Shown in pieces: positions 24,576 through 37,326 of a DNA stretch of 64,000 bases. Source of the stretch: Cornus controversa (Eukaryota > Streptophyta > Magnoliopsida > Cornales > Cornaceae); the NCBI GenBank assembly GCA_026545225.1, contig CM048848.1, positions 47,524,306 through 47,588,305 on the forward strand, given 5' to 3'. The notes below the pieces were generated by a model. It had not been told where the DNA came from and ran no database searches. It was given only the letters and a program-made list of their open reading frames with translations. Position 1 is the stretch's first letter; each line of letters opens with the position of its first letter. A program made the position numbers and the translations under genes.

Positions 24576-26608
24576 GTGATGATATTATTATTTAATGTTT
24601 TGAAAAATTAAAAAAATAAATTACAAAAAGCTTTACAAAAAATATATAGTTTGAATTTAAAGTTTGCTAGGAAAACATTGGATTTACTAATATAATTAAG
24701 TTTAAAATTTTAAAGGAATAACATAACTATTCATGTATCTAAAGAAACAAAATTCTTCTATTTTAAGTTTAGTAAGCCTAAGCCCTTGGATTGAATGACT
24801 TTAAGTAAGAAAGAAGAGTTCTCTAGTAAATGTAATTGAGAGAAAACAGGTTTGACTGGTTGACTGGTATGTGGGGAAAAAGAAATGAGAGAGAGATCCA
24901 TTTTGACTATAGGAGAGAGAGATGTCTCATGATATGACCCACCATCATATTGCGGGACATCTACAGATTAAGTTAAGATCTTGACTGACCAGGATGATTT
25001 GAACTTGGTCCACGTCCAATTTGCTAGCTACTGGTTTCACATTCGACATCGAATTGTCCCTTCATGATGCTGATTGACTTGGCCGATACGACTCAAAATC
25101 ACCTGAAATTTTGAACCTTGATAAACAACTTTAGCATGATAAGAGTTGGTTCCGTGAGTTGCAAAGTTTAAATACAACAATTTTAAAGTTCACATTCTTG
25201 TCAATCCATGAAATGGAGCACAACTGTTGATCTCAATTCTTTTTTCGTGTAGCAAGTTTAATGTGACTGTAAACAGTTGTCCTCTCTCTCTCTCTCTCTA
25301 CACACACAGATTTTAAGTAGTGAAAACTTGAATTGACATCCAAGACATTCAGATGGCCTTACTTACATGTTGTTTTTAGGTTTAATCTTGATATGTTAGA
25401 GTTGAACCATGACTTCTGAGTTCTGACCATGTTACAATATGTATGCTTATTGGAAGGTAAGCTTGTTAACTCAAGAACTCTGGCCCATATCCTTCCGTTT
25501 TTAGTGAATAATATTTTTTTTGGTGTTGCTTTTTATGATGCGGAGCAATAATAATAATGCAATGCAACTAATAACAAATTCCATATAACTTTTGTCAATA
25601 TTCTGCAATTGATAGAGGTTGTTTGTGAATCTCAAGAATTGATTCAGGCTGATTCTATCTCATTTTATTATATATGTAATTCACAAAAAAGAAAAAAGAA
25701 AAAGAAAACCAAGTTTCTCTGAAGAAGACATGTTTTCTTCCTTATTTTCTGTTCAAACTTCACCTATCCAGAATAAATTGACATAACAAATAAAGGCCAA
25801 CTTAAAACTGATCAGCCTTATTTATCTGTTGACCTGGTTCTTGGGTTTATTAGATAGCCCCGTATATTTGGCTTCTTTAATTTAGACACACTAACCTGGC
25901 ATTCATGGTGCATATCCTTCTCAGATAATGCAATCCAAGGCATTGTTCTAGAAGCTCCATGGTTCAAATCAAGTAAAAGCTTATGTGCTTATGTTAGCAG
26001 TGCTGCTTTACGAGAAGTTGATACATCAAAAATTTTGTCAGAGATTTTATACAACCCAACCAAAGGTGCATTGGCTTTTTAAATGCTGTATAATTTGTTA
26101 CAGTAGCATAAGAAATTCAATATTCAAATCAATTGTTAGCGTAACAGTGAGTTGATTCACAATGACAAACCATGTACATGTGAAGCAGTTGCATTCATTA
26201 CCACCAGTAACCAAAAGGTTTCACCCTCTTTATCTTTTCCTTTCGTTTCTCAACTTTCTGTATACCAATGATGTATACTTCATAATTCTAAAGTGTGTGG
26301 GGAGATCCTGAATTGTTGATCCCACATGGACATACCCCTGAAAAATACTAATTTGGTCTTATATTCTGAATCTTTAAACAAAACTAAAGGGTTTATTTGG
26401 ACAGTTAAAAATATACTAATATCCTTGAAAGCACTTAAATTTGGATCCTCCAGATTAACGATTGCATCAGTTCATCTGCTAGATGGTCCCAAAGAGGATG
26501 TGTTTTGGTTTCTGCTCTCTTGCCCACCTCACCCCAAAAGTGTAAGAATTATATAGTTGCATAATAGGCTTAATAGCTGATGATTTTTTCATAATGTTTA
26601 CTCAACGG

Positions 26609-27392
26609 CAGGGCTGCAAATGAACAGTTGGGTTCCACTCGCCAACAAGCTTCTTCATGTTGATTCATTATCTAAATGAGGTGAGTTTGAACATCAATTT
26701 GGAGCTCATTAGCTAAAACAAGCCAAGCTTGTGCAACCATTGACTCAGCTTGGCTAGGCTAGTGAACATAGGATGTCTAGTATGCAAGATACATTTGGAT
26801 AGATGGGAGTCTGGCAAAGCTTATTATATAAGAGTATGGAAAGAAAGTCAAACGGAAATGAAATGGAAATGAAATGTTTCTTTAGCTAAATGAGGGCATG
26901 ACATATATGCAAATTCTCATTGGAATTATAAAACTTGCTTATTACCTTTTATTTTTTGGAAAGAGTTTCTAACTCATTTTGGAATATTTCCACTTTCGGT
27001 TTCCTGTACTCCATTGAACATTGTCATCGTCTTTGAAGTCCAATTTGATCCATCTCCAATATTCAAGATTAGTGTGAATCCTATCTGCTCAAATCGAGAT
27101 CAAGCTGGTGTTCACTTATGGAAACTTTTTAGTCATGGTTAAATTCAAATCTAATTATTCAGGTTAGTGAGTTTAATTGATGGAGACCAAGAAAATCATC
27201 TCTTCTTGGTCTCTTTCGGTTAATCGTTTCGTCAACGAGTTCTCTATTTAAGATTGATGTGCATATGAGCTGAATCTGAGCATGTGTGGCTGAGCTCGTC
27301 ACAAACATGAGCCAAGTTCAAACATACACAGTGTGAGCGAGTGGAGCCCAACACCTCAAAACTCAGGTGAGCTTGGTTCATTTGCAGCCCTA
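26609..27392. mobile_element. hAT-type MITE in the 5FCL relic
   Basis: Terminal inverted repeats CAGGGCTGCAAATGAAC (left) and GTTCATTTGCAGCCCTA (right) differ only at the terminal base. The 8-bp flanks CTCAACGG and CCCAATGG agree at six of eight positions, fitting an old hAT target duplication. The 784-bp interior encodes no transposase and lies wholly inside an intron. Confidence 0.75.
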
Positions 27393-27774
27393 CCCAATGG
27401 TCACAATAGATATTCTCATGCTATGTTAATTAACAACATTTTCGCCCCTTTGAATTGCATGCAATATATGCCACTGCACTTCTAGAGATTCTCACTGTTC
27501 TTTTTCAACTCAAGAGGGTCATACACAGAGCAGGAAAAATCTCTATGTTCCCCGTGTGGAGGATACGAATAGCAACATGAGAATGCTCAAGATATCAAGT
27601 TTTAGCGATCTCACTACAACCTCAATGAACATTTTGGAACCAGCTCCAGTGGAATGTGATGGAAATCAACATGAAGATGGTAAAATATTTCTAATATATT
27701 GTTGTATATTACTTATTACATTTACGCTCTATATTTGGATCTCAGATACTGGTGATAACATGTCAAACTTAAAG

Positions 27775-27810
27775 AACCCTTGTCCCAGTTATTTGGAGTC
27801 GGCAACAAAA
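27775..27810 (+). repeat. Conserved plant repeat motif, copy 2
   Basis: CCCTTGTCCCAGTTATTTGG followed by AGTCGGCAAC, inside an intron of the 5FCL relic; same motif as at 24529 and 56018. Confidence 0.35.
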
Positions 27811-28000
27811 ATCCTATTTAGTTATCTTGTTTGTCTAATGTCATACCTTTTGCTTCAAAAAAGGCCATTATGTTGCTCCAATGACTTCACCTATCATTCT
27901 TCTCGGCCTTACTGAAACTGCATCACTTCATGCTGATGCAGTCAAAATTTCATTCATAGAAGTTAGCAATAAACAAATGAAGAGAGAAAAGAGGGCGCGC

Positions 28001-28266
28001 GGGGGTTGAACTATGTACATCATCAGCCAATTATTAGATATTATGCTTAACGTGAGTCTTCAATTGATTTTTGAAGGATAGTGTTTGGAGTGGTGTTGTT
28101 TTCTCGAACAGCTGGTCCGCATCAGGAACTCTCGTGCAAGCCATGCAACATTCCCAGGCACAGGGCGGGGGGATTGAACTATGTACATCATCAGCCAATT
28201 ATTAGATATTATGCTCAACTCGAGTCTTCAATTGATTTTGAGGGATAGTGTTTGGAGTGGTGTTGA
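28001..28266. repeat. Local duplication overlapping the third 5FCL block
   Basis: About 100 bp (28001-28098, with TTGAACTATGTACATCATCA) recurs at about 28166-28266. The second copy runs into the 28243-28283 coding block, so the divergent start of that block (DSVWSGV before DLVILP) comes from duplicated sequence. It probably rearranged the original exon border. Confidence 0.75.
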
Positions 28267-29835
28267 CTTGGTCATTCTACCTGGTGATTCCTTCACCCCA
28301 TTTCACTTGATATGCTAAATCCAGGGGAAGAAAAGGAAAATTGAATTACTCTGTTTTATACCCATTGATCTTTATGCTGCTAGGGCTTGCATTTGACAGA
28401 TCTGGAAAACGTTTGGGACGTAGTGGAGGGTAAGTTCATATATATTTGCTTTAACATAAATAATTTTGAGGATGGAGGCCTTGGCTGTTATTGACCTTAC
28501 ACTACCTATTATGTTGTACTATATTAACCTTTTTCAAGTACTTAGAAATATTGTATATCAAAGTTAATTTGAAAGAAATAGTATATTATAGTCAAATAAA
28601 AGTATCCATTTATATTCACCGAAAAAAAGAATTAAAGTATCCATATTAGCAGTTAAAAGTGTTGCTTACTGCCCATTATAACACAACAGGTCACTACAGT
28701 GGTATCTCTGATGTCAAATCATTTATCCTTGGGCTAATTGAAAAAATATATATATATATACTGTACCATACAAGTTTTGCAAGTTGCCCCCTCGATTTAA
28801 ATTTCCCCTCTTGGCTATTGAAAACTTTGCAAGATACCCCCCTCCAAAGGGGCATTTCTGCAATCATTTTTGATAATTCAAGGTAGTGTGATATGTTGTA
28901 TCTTTAGTTCAAGGGGATAACTTGCAAAAACTTGTATATTGAAGGGGACTTCTTGCGATTAACCCTTTATAATATACAGCTGAGATGTCTGCTGTCCATG
29001 GTGAGGTTGAATATTGTGGGGAGAAAAGCCATTAAACAATCTAGTCTCCATGTTGGGATGCACAGACTGAAACCTTTGCATTATATATAGTATATACAAA
29101 GTGGCTAGCTGCTCTTGTAGTCAACTCTCTGTTTTCATCTGGGTAGCTCAAGCTTTTATCACTGCACAAAGCAATGGTAAAAACTCAATCAACGGTGATT
29201 AGAAAATGGTTAAAGTCAGTGTAATTAGTTTATTGTCAGTTGTCACTAGTGCTTGGGCTTCATTCCATAGCCTGGTAGGAAACCTTCATGAATCTTGTTT
29301 AGAAGGCTTATTCTGATATAATCATTTTTCTTAGAATTTTCTTTAATAAACACGGGCGGCTAATTTTTTTAAAAATCATAATAGTGCGGCATTAAGTGTG
29401 GAACCAGCTGAAGCTACACATTCAAGCTGCAACCTATTTTCCTTATATATATATAATTTATTGATAATTTAATTTCTTATGTTATGTTTTTTAATGCTGG
29501 GTGGAACTCAAAGTTACTATGATATGTTCCTGAAAAAATATGAAGTGCTTGCTAAGGAGAGGAACTGGAAGCAGCCCTTGCTTGGTAATACCAACATCAA
29601 TACTCTTCCTCCTCTTCCAAATTGATTATGCATGCAGTAAGAGTTATTACATATAGATATACCCATCTATATTGACACTCTTGCTTTCTGTTATTTGGTT
29701 GCAGTAGCACTTTCATACTCTGTACAGATAGTGGATGAGGGAGTTATAGCTGTCACTCATGATGATGTTCCTGTGGATGCACTTGTATGCCCTTCTGGCT
29801 TCATTCCCATAAGCCCGGCTGCCATGAAGATATGA

Positions 29836-30729
29836 TTAAATCCGTTTCCTAGAGTTTCACCAGGTGATTTTGTCCCACATTTCCATCAACTGTTGATCCC
29901 TTCGATACTTGAAATATTAGAGTTTAATCCGTTTGCACCTTTTTATGCATTACCATGAATGATTGGTAATGTGTAGATACAGATTTTATAAATAGTTCAA
30001 TACCATGAACGATTGGCCTCTGCTTACAATGAATCTGCGCAGTGAGATGATGTAAACTAATTTAATTAGGGCCTCTCTTTATCCTTGTATTCAATATGGT
30101 TGGTATATATTTGGGATTGAAGCTACATTATAATCACTTCACTATATGGTTCAAATAATCTGGTAAATTTTAACACTGTAAAAGAAATTGTATTGTTATG
30201 AGCTTTCTTGAACTTATAAACATGTTCTTGGTGAAACTTTGACTCGAGAATGCGGCCAGATATGGTTGAGTTTGAAGATCATATTAGGGTTATGGAACCC
30301 ATATTGACTTTCTAGTTTCTACAGAGGACTCCGAAAAGATATTGGGTGAGTCGGGCATATTACCCCAGCCAATGAAAATGTATCATTCAAGTTAGTTGAG
30401 AGAAGTTTTTATATGTAGGTAAGATCAATTTCACATTTTCATTGGCGGGGTATACCAATGATATGGTATGCCCCTTTATCGAATATCTCCTACCATATTT
30501 GTCTGGCATATATATAAACAAATGTGGGATGGTAATGGTGCGTGTTAACTTTGCTATGACTACTATGACTATGAGAACAAGCATCTGATCAATCTCCTCT
30601 AAGGTTTGGTTGACTTTACTTCTGGTGTCCGACTATTAATTGACAATCAGCTTCATTAAAGTTAATTAACATAAAAAAATCAAAATACCAAAACTACCTT
30701 TTGTGGCGGTGGTACTGGTGTGACATTGG

Positions 30730-30775
<46 letters not shown>

Positions 30776-33325
30776 CTCAGTCAAATATTAGAAATTGAGG
30801 TTATTTTTGCACAAAAGCATTATAACTTAAGGGTACTTTTGTAATTGTATATTAGATATGATTTTGTTTAACGGATCGTTAATTTGATAGGAAGTCAGAG
30901 TAATTTTGCAAAAAATTTAATTTGAAGGTAATTAAACCAAATCTCAGGTAGGTCAAAGTAATTGAAGATGTCAAATTGGGAAAAAAATTTCTTACCTCAG
31001 AATAATATTTTGCCTTTAAAGCCACCTTGGCCATAAAAAAGGAGATTGTCAATCACTGCACTTTGTCAGGCATGCACCAAGTTGTTATTAGTTGGTTGTG
31101 GTTTGGGGTGACAATATTTGACACCATCCACTCGAAGAAGATGCAAAATTAGCATGTTGGAGTTAAACTTAATCGTATTAATGTGATAATTGTGTCAATC
31201 TATTTAATTAATTGTGTTATATTTGTGTTTTGGGACTTAACTTGCTTAATCCGACTAGATCTATTTAATTAATTGTCACAATCGTGTCCGATTTTCTCAT
31301 AACCTATTTTAACACAATTACTATGAACATTTTAGTTATTTTAATATAAACCCAATTTACACGCATCTATTGTCATTTTTTTTTTATAATTCTATTAGTC
31401 TTCATTTTCATGAATTTAGTTATTTATTATATTATTATTTAATTATATTTGCATTTTATACTGAAAAGAAAAACAGATTAACATGTTACATGACATTTAA
31501 TTTAAATGGGTTAAAATAGATTATTAAACAGGTTGTGTAGTGTTGTAAGTTACATGATCGATCTATTTTCTAAACAAGTTACACACGATCCACAGATTCG
31601 TGTTAAAAGTTTCGAAAACGATTACTCAACGTGTCGCATTCGTATTGACATAATATAAGACTATTAGATCGAGAGGACACAAATATAACCTCCTAACATG
31701 AATTATCACACCTAACTACTCTTGTCGTTAGGGGACATGTTAGATGCATAACGCGAATCTAATCCAAGTCCCTCTTTTCAGACGAGTTTTGGATTGAAGT
31801 GTATGTTGAAAGAATAGAAGGTGAATTGTATAATTTGTATTTGATTTCGATTTCAGGGTAAAACATATAACTTTGTCTAGCTTTACTTTTAGGAATTTAA
31901 AAGGTATGTTTTAATTGACTTTCTATCCAATTATAATTGAGCAACACTGACTTAGAAGTTTAGAACTTAGATATACAATACAACGTTTATATATAAAAAA
32001 AATCATGTGTCATAATGAAATATAATCTTGCAAACATTAACAGATTAAATGGATTTAAAATCATATATAAATTGAGCATAAACAGATTTAAATGTAAACA
32101 AACAAAAATAATTTTGTAAAGTATTAAATATTAAATGGGGTTATAAATAAAATAAAAAAATGAATATATTTAATAAAACATATAATGCTAAAGAGTTTTA
32201 TATTTACATAACAAACGGACAAAGCATATTAGCGAAGATAGAAAGTAATATACAAAAATGTACCAGAATAGAGAAGAGTTAGAGAAAAAATTCCTACACA
32301 AAAGGAGGGAAAAAAAAGGCATTGTAATGTCCAATAAGAGAGGTATATATATATTTATAAAATTAATGTATATTTATTTAAATTATTGTTTATGTGTGTG
32401 TGTGTGTGTATATCTAGAGAGAGAGAGAGATTGATATTTTTAGATTTATAAGTGTAAATGTGAGGGTTTTGTTTTGCTAAGAGGAGTGACTAACATTAGG
32501 TTGGACTATAATGGGCAAATTGAAATGAACAAGTTGAGTAAATTGTATGGGAAAAGTGAGTTAGGTGTAATATGGGAGAGAGAGAAAACAAGAGTGACTA
32601 AGAGAGAGAGGAGCCATGATCCTCCAACTGTCCTCACACCATGAGGTATTTATAGACATCAGGTGTGAGCATTTGACAGTTGTAATCTTACGTGGCATAT
32701 TGTTGCGCGTCCCTTCCTTCACCACCCTCAGTCACAACCATAAGCGTAATTTCTTTTGTTCCATGAGAACTCCATACTCAACCCATCTTCTCGCTTGGGG
32801 TTATGACGCCAAATGCTTTATTATGACACCATAATCGCCCAAGCCATACCACAGTGCGCTTCTGTGCCAAAAATGACCTAAGGACCAATGTGGCTTCATA
32901 TAAACTCCAACCCCTCAAGATTGGAAGTAACAAAGCGACTAATTACTTTCTATCTTGAAGAGGAGAGCTGGTAATCTTTCACACAGTCCTTGCTTATGGG
33001 AGTTATCACTTGAGCTCATGAGCTCGAAGCCACATGATTGCTCATCCATCCACAATCTCTCACATCCCTAGAGTATGCCAAGCCATCAATCTTCAAACTA
33101 TTCACCAATACATACCCGCAAAGGGAGGTTGCCCTTAATCATCCCCAACTTTCGTAAGTTAAAGTCATTCACGATCGCTATCCTTAATTCTGTGTGGCCA
33201 TGTGCACTTTACAAGTTGTTTGCCTTTTCCTTATCATCTATCCTTTACAAATACAAGAAACCTTACGCATGAGAAACTCTTCCGCAAGAAAGTATTTCCC
33301 ACTAGTAGACCCGTAATAGAGTTTT
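29836..33325. other. Intergenic AT-rich DNA
   Basis: The first bases are probably the old 3' UTR of the 5FCL relic. Beyond it I see a hairpin near 30353-30475, an (AT)n run at 30732-30772, TG and GA microsatellites near 32394-32430, and LTR-like sequence from about 32600 to 33320 without clear ends. No gene is recognised. Confidence 0.5.
30353..30475. repeat. Inverted repeat, small hairpin
   Basis: GGGCATATTACCCCAGCCAA at the left and TTGGCGGGGTATACC...ATGCCC at the right are imperfect complements around a roughly 50-bp loop with ATGAAAATGT/ACATTTTCAT at its neck. Resembles a tiny MITE. Confidence 0.5.
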
Positions 33326-33374
33326 TGTAATGCCCCGCTCTAACTGATGGTATGATATTGTCCGCTTTGGGCCT

Positions 33375-33690
33375 GAGCCAGCACTGTTTTGCTCTTGGGT
33401 TGTACCCCAAAAAGCCTCATACCATTTGGAGAGAATACAGTACATATAAGCACGAGCCAGCACTGTTTGCTCTTGGGTTGTACCCCAAAAAGTCTCATAC
33501 CATTTAGAGAGAACACACTACATATAAGCACGAGCCAGCACTGTTTTGCTCTTGGGTTGTACCCCAAAAAGTCTCATACCATTTGGAGAGAACACACTAC
33601 ATATAAGCACGAGCCAACACTGTTTTGCTTTTGGGTTGTACCCCAAAAAGCCTCATACCATTTGGAGAGAACACACTACATATAAGTACA
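33375..33690. repeat. Four tandem 78-79 bp units inside a TRIM LTR
   Basis: GAGCCA followed by CACTGTTT recurs at 33375, 33454, 33532 and 33611, each time with TTGGGTTGTACCCCAAAAAG and a TACATATAAG end. The unit is single-copy in the LTRs at 19583-20505, so it expanded within this copy. Confidence 0.9.
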
Positions 33691-33797
33691 TCCCCTTTTC
33701 CACACCCAAGCGATGTGGGATTGAACATCCTGTAGCCTGCCAGTGTGGTAGCTCAACCCACTCCCCTATGAGGCCCGACGTCTTCTGGCTGGGTTTA

Positions 33798-33810
33798 GGC
33801 TCTGATACCA
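33798..33810 (-). other. Primer binding site of the rearranged TRIM
   Basis: GGCTCTGATACCA, the complement of the initiator-Met tRNA site, lies two bases from the start of the right LTR. Confidence 0.85.
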
Positions 33811-34027
33811 ACTGTAATACTCCGCTCCAACTGATGGTATGATATTACACAGTTTTGCTCTTGGGTTGTATCCCAAAAAGTCTTATACCATTTGGAGAGA
33901 ACACACTACATATAAGCACATCTCCTTCTTCACACTCAGACAATGTGGGATTGAGCATTCTTTAGCCTGCCAGTGTGGTAACTCAGTCCATTGTCTTTTC
34001 TTGCACCCGCCCACAAAAATCACTACA

Positions 34028-34469
34028 ATTCACCCATGAATGACTACAATTTTTCTTATGGATAGGTCATCTCCGCGGAAGGGTATATCCCGTGAGTAAG
34101 TCATCCCTGTGAAAGGGTATATTCTGCGAGTAGATCATGCCCGCATGAGATCTTCTCTTCACAGACAAGTCCTTTCTTTCTTTGTGATATGTGAATGTTA
34201 ATCTCTCCGCATTATTTCTTTGTGATATCTGAATGTTAATCTCTCTGCATTCCTTATCCTTTGTCATTTCCATCGATCCTTTTTACAATAGACAAAGTAA
34301 AAAGTGGGGCCAAACTAATAATATTAGAAATAAGGAGAGGCATTTTGTAAAACTTAAGAATATATATATATATAATTGAAGGACAAAAAAATGGGGGGAG
34401 GGTGGGGGGCATGCATTGGCTCCGTCCATATATATATATATATACAAACTTTATATAAAAATAAGAAGA
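34028..34469. other. Short repeats and AT-rich DNA
   Basis: Contains a two-copy 38-bp tandem repeat near 34178-34253 (TTCTTTGTGATAT...GAATGTTAATCTCTC), a G-rich run near 34393 and TA runs. No gene. Confidence 0.5.
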
Positions 34470-34901
34470 AAAAAATGAAATTTTCAAGTAAAATAATTTA
34501 TATAAAAAATATATTTTTTTATATAAACTTTGACAGACCATTAAATTGCATAAACGACATTTCAAACTTATAACAGAAAATAGTGGAGAGAGAGAGAGAG
34601 AAAGGAACCCATTTGAAAAAAAATGCAAGAATAAGCAACAGACTTGATAGAAAGAAGACTTTGAAATAGTTAAAAAAACAAGTTTAAAAAAAAAACGCTA
34701 TATGAGCCAAGAAAATAAACAAATTTTTTTTTTTTTCGAAAAAGAACGCCTAACCTCTTTCAAAAAAAGCAATGATTCATTGGTTGCACAAAAAAGAACG
34801 CTAAACTCTTTCAAAAAAGCAATGATTCATTGGTTGCACAAAAAAGAATGCTAAACTCTTTCAAAAGAGCAATGATTCATTGGTTGCTCTTCGCGTTCAA
34901 C
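34470..34901 (+). repeat. Truncated duplicate of the TNL upstream region (copy 1)
   Basis: Matches 41252-41602 over AAATTTCA-AAAATAATTTATATAAAAAAT, GACC ATTAAATTGCATAA, TAACAGAAAATAGTGGAGAG, AAGACTTTGAAATA and AATGATTCATTG-TTGCTCTTCG-GTTCAAC. Near its end a roughly 60-bp piece (CAATGATTCATTGGTTGCAC) is present three times. The match stops at 34901, where LTR copy C begins, and no TIR exon follows. Confidence 0.75.
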
Positions 34902-37326
34902 CAATCCTTACATGCCAAAATAAAATGCATAGATACCTTATTAGGTATGGCCGATCCTGACACGCCGGGCAATCCTTACATGCCAATTAAAAACGTATAG
35001 ATGCATTCCAATAAGAAACATAAAATAAACAAGGTGCATTATGATTTAAATTTGCACAAACCATTATTTCAAATTATCCAATAAGAAATTATCACCATAA
35101 AACAAATCGTTCACAAGTAAACTATAATCACGTATTTGATGGGCATTTATATCCTTAAAGGAAAATACATTCAAGTAAACCAAATAGCCCAAGCATACAT
35201 TATAGAAGCAATTTCCCAACTCAACCTCCAATGCACTCAAATCTATGAGGAAGTCTAAACCTAATTTTTATCTAGGTTTCTGGGCCTATTCTACGTCTAA
35301 GAACCATATTAAATCATTCTGAAATTTTCTAGAATTTTTGGAAATTTTAAAAATATTTTTCTAGCAAAAAGAAAATAAAACATAATTCGAGGCATACGTT
35401 TACAACCAACACAATCACAAGGGAGACTTATCTTCACATGAAATTTAAAATCCAGATGTATTTTAATCCTATAAAGTTACCTAAATTTTTCTAGAATTTT
35501 CTGGAATTTTGAAATATTTTCTAAAAATAAAAGAAGGTGAAAATCCAACTTTTAGACACTTTAAAAATTAATTGAACAATAAGGAAAGATTATTTTGAGC
35601 CGAAAATTTAAACCCAAGTGTATTTAGCCTCCAGAGAGTTACAATAAAAATTTTGAAATTTTTGAAAATTTATAACTATTTTCTAAAATTAAAGAGGCCA
35701 AAAAAATTAGTTTTTAGACACTTTAAAAATTAATTTAAAGACAATGGTAAATCATTTTGATATGAAATTTAAACCCCAAGCCCCTTAAGCTCCCAGGAAG
35801 TTGACATAAAATTTTGGAAATTATAAAAGTATTTTAAAAAATGATTTTTCCAAATTTTCAAGTTTTCCCAAAAATTTCAAAAATACAAAATAAATATCAA
35901 AACAATTCAGAATGGGCCCGTATTGAACCCAGAGGTGGGCCCCAGCGAGTGGGGTCCGAAAACAATTTTTCGACCATCGGCCGGCGCCAACGTCGGCCGG
36001 ATGTGCCCCCACTCGCCAGCGGCGGGCGTGGGGACGCACGGTCGCTGGACCATCTTCTCCAAACGCGCCCTTGCTGGGCTGCGTTTTTTCCAGCCGCGAA
36101 TGGCCCTTTTCCCAGCCATTTTTGAGTCATCTCCAGCCACTAAAAACCATGTTTAAATATACCAAATTACTCTCCTTGATCTAAGCTATCATTTGGTATA
36201 AGAATTTCCTTCATTTATGGTCTAAATCAAAAAGCCCCAAATCTTAAGTTCTAGGGTTCTTTGTTCAATCTTTTTAAATTAAACCACATTCCTCCACAAT
36301 TTACATCCTAACTCTAAAGGATCATTCACATAGGGTAGGAGCATATTTTATTTGGATCAAATTCAAACAATCCAACATAAATTGTTCATACGAAAATTAT
36401 CATTCATGTAAACTTATATATATATATATATATTCTTGTAAACCTATACATATATGTATATCTATATATGTTTACACGTATAATCTCACAATATAGGCTT
36501 CTCTACAAACTAAACAAAATCACCCACCAAGTATTCAATTACACATATAAGTTATACGTATTCAACTATACATATATATAAATCTCCAACAGTACAACCA
36601 TGTATATGCACACGTACTAAGCATTCAACTATATAGAATTACATAGAATTTCAATAGGAAACCATCAGCTTACATACCCAATTCTATACTCGCATAACAC
36701 AATTAAACAAATGTAAAAATTTAGACTATGCATACAGGATCAAAGGGGAAGAGAAGAATCAAACTTGCCTTTTTGACGAATCAACTTGTTCACCCGATCG
36801 TCACTCACTTCTCTCTTTCGTTTACTCTCTCAGTTCTGTGCGTAAAGCAACGACAAAAACCCTAATTTCTTCTTTTTCCTTTTTTTTGTCTTAATTATTA
36901 TTATATTATTGATTTTTCTAAAACTAAATAAAAATCAAAATAATAATAATAATAATAATAATAACAACAATAATAATATAATTATAACCCTGGCCCAACA
37001 ATTTAAACATAACCTTAGCCCAACCATTCCAGCCCAAATTCCTCCCTAACCCAAACCAAAGCATTTAAATAAAATAACACATAATCAATAACAATTCACA
37101 TAAAATGATAAAAAAATAAACAGAGAAATTTGCATGAAATGATTTGAATCTATAAAACCTAAGCAATCCACATAAAATGATAAGATGCATATAAAAGAAA
37201 AGTAACTCACCTACAATGATAATTTATAGAAAAAAGTATTTCACATGAATTAATAAAATAAAGTAATAATATAAAGAAATTCAATTTCTTTGAAATAATA
37301 GACATCTAAATTTTCGGGGTATTACA
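34902..37326 (-). mobile_element. Long Ty3/gypsy LTR, copy C, truncated
   Basis: Third copy of the LTR found at 13616 and 19580, reverse-oriented, ending TTCGGGGTATTACA at 37326. It is collinear with copy A from its start through the leader (about 36760-36870) and GC-rich block (35930-36070). It is cut off at 34902 inside the 66-bp tandem array, so about 0.6 kb of the LTR 3' end is gone. No internal domain or target duplication is visible. Confidence 0.8.

Larger units (their letters stand above)
20730..25924. other. Intergenic DNA with scattered repeats
   Basis: No gene is recognised on either strand. I looked here for the missing first exon of the downstream folate-enzyme gene and did not find it. 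Contents are an A run near 20776, the repeats listed separately, a (CT)n run near 25262-25280 and AT-rich filler. Confidence 0.5.
25925..29835 (+). pseudogene. 5FCL: 5-formyltetrahydrofolate cyclo-ligase, 5'-truncated and frame-disrupted
   Basis: The enzyme (EC 6.3.3.2) uses ATP to turn 5-formyl-THF into 5,10-methenyl-THF; the plant form is mitochondrial. Six exon-like blocks with GT-AG borders were found: 25925-26065 (VLEAPWFKS), 27515-27679 (NLYVP, NSNMRML, NILEPAP), 28243-28283 (VDLVILP), 28384-28429 (LAFDRSGKRLGR), 29514-29584 (YYD...KKY) and 29705-29835 (VALSYS...VPVDALV), stopping at TGA. All but one junction keep frame. The junction into the 41-bp block does not: block 2 ends after one codon base, while every AG I checked before block 3 also leaves one base. 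The first exon (start codon and transit peptide) is not visible upstream. The nucleotide-binding motif GRGGGYYD reads GRSGGYYD. Identity is fairly sure; loss of function is inferred. Confidence 0.75.
33326..34027 (-). mobile_element. Rearranged TRIM element
   Basis: Same TRIM family as at 19583-20505, opposite orientation. The left LTR starts TGTAATGCCCCG at 33326 and contains a fourfold internal amplification. A short internal part follows, with the polypurine tract complement (CCCCTATGAGGCCCGAC) and a primer site complement at 33798-33810. The right LTR (33813-34027) starts TGTAATACTCCG and has lost about 25 bp near its start. The outer part of the left LTR next to the internal domain is also missing. 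No matching target duplication was seen. Confidence 0.8.

Noticed and set aside
26326..26556. A 76-codon open frame in the 5FCL relic
   Set aside because: It lies in an intron, is AT-rich and matches nothing I recognise; it also ends near the start of the hAT MITE.
33340..33842. Repetitive peptide frames near the second TRIM
   Set aside because: They come from the fourfold 79-bp LTR unit and have no protein family likeness.
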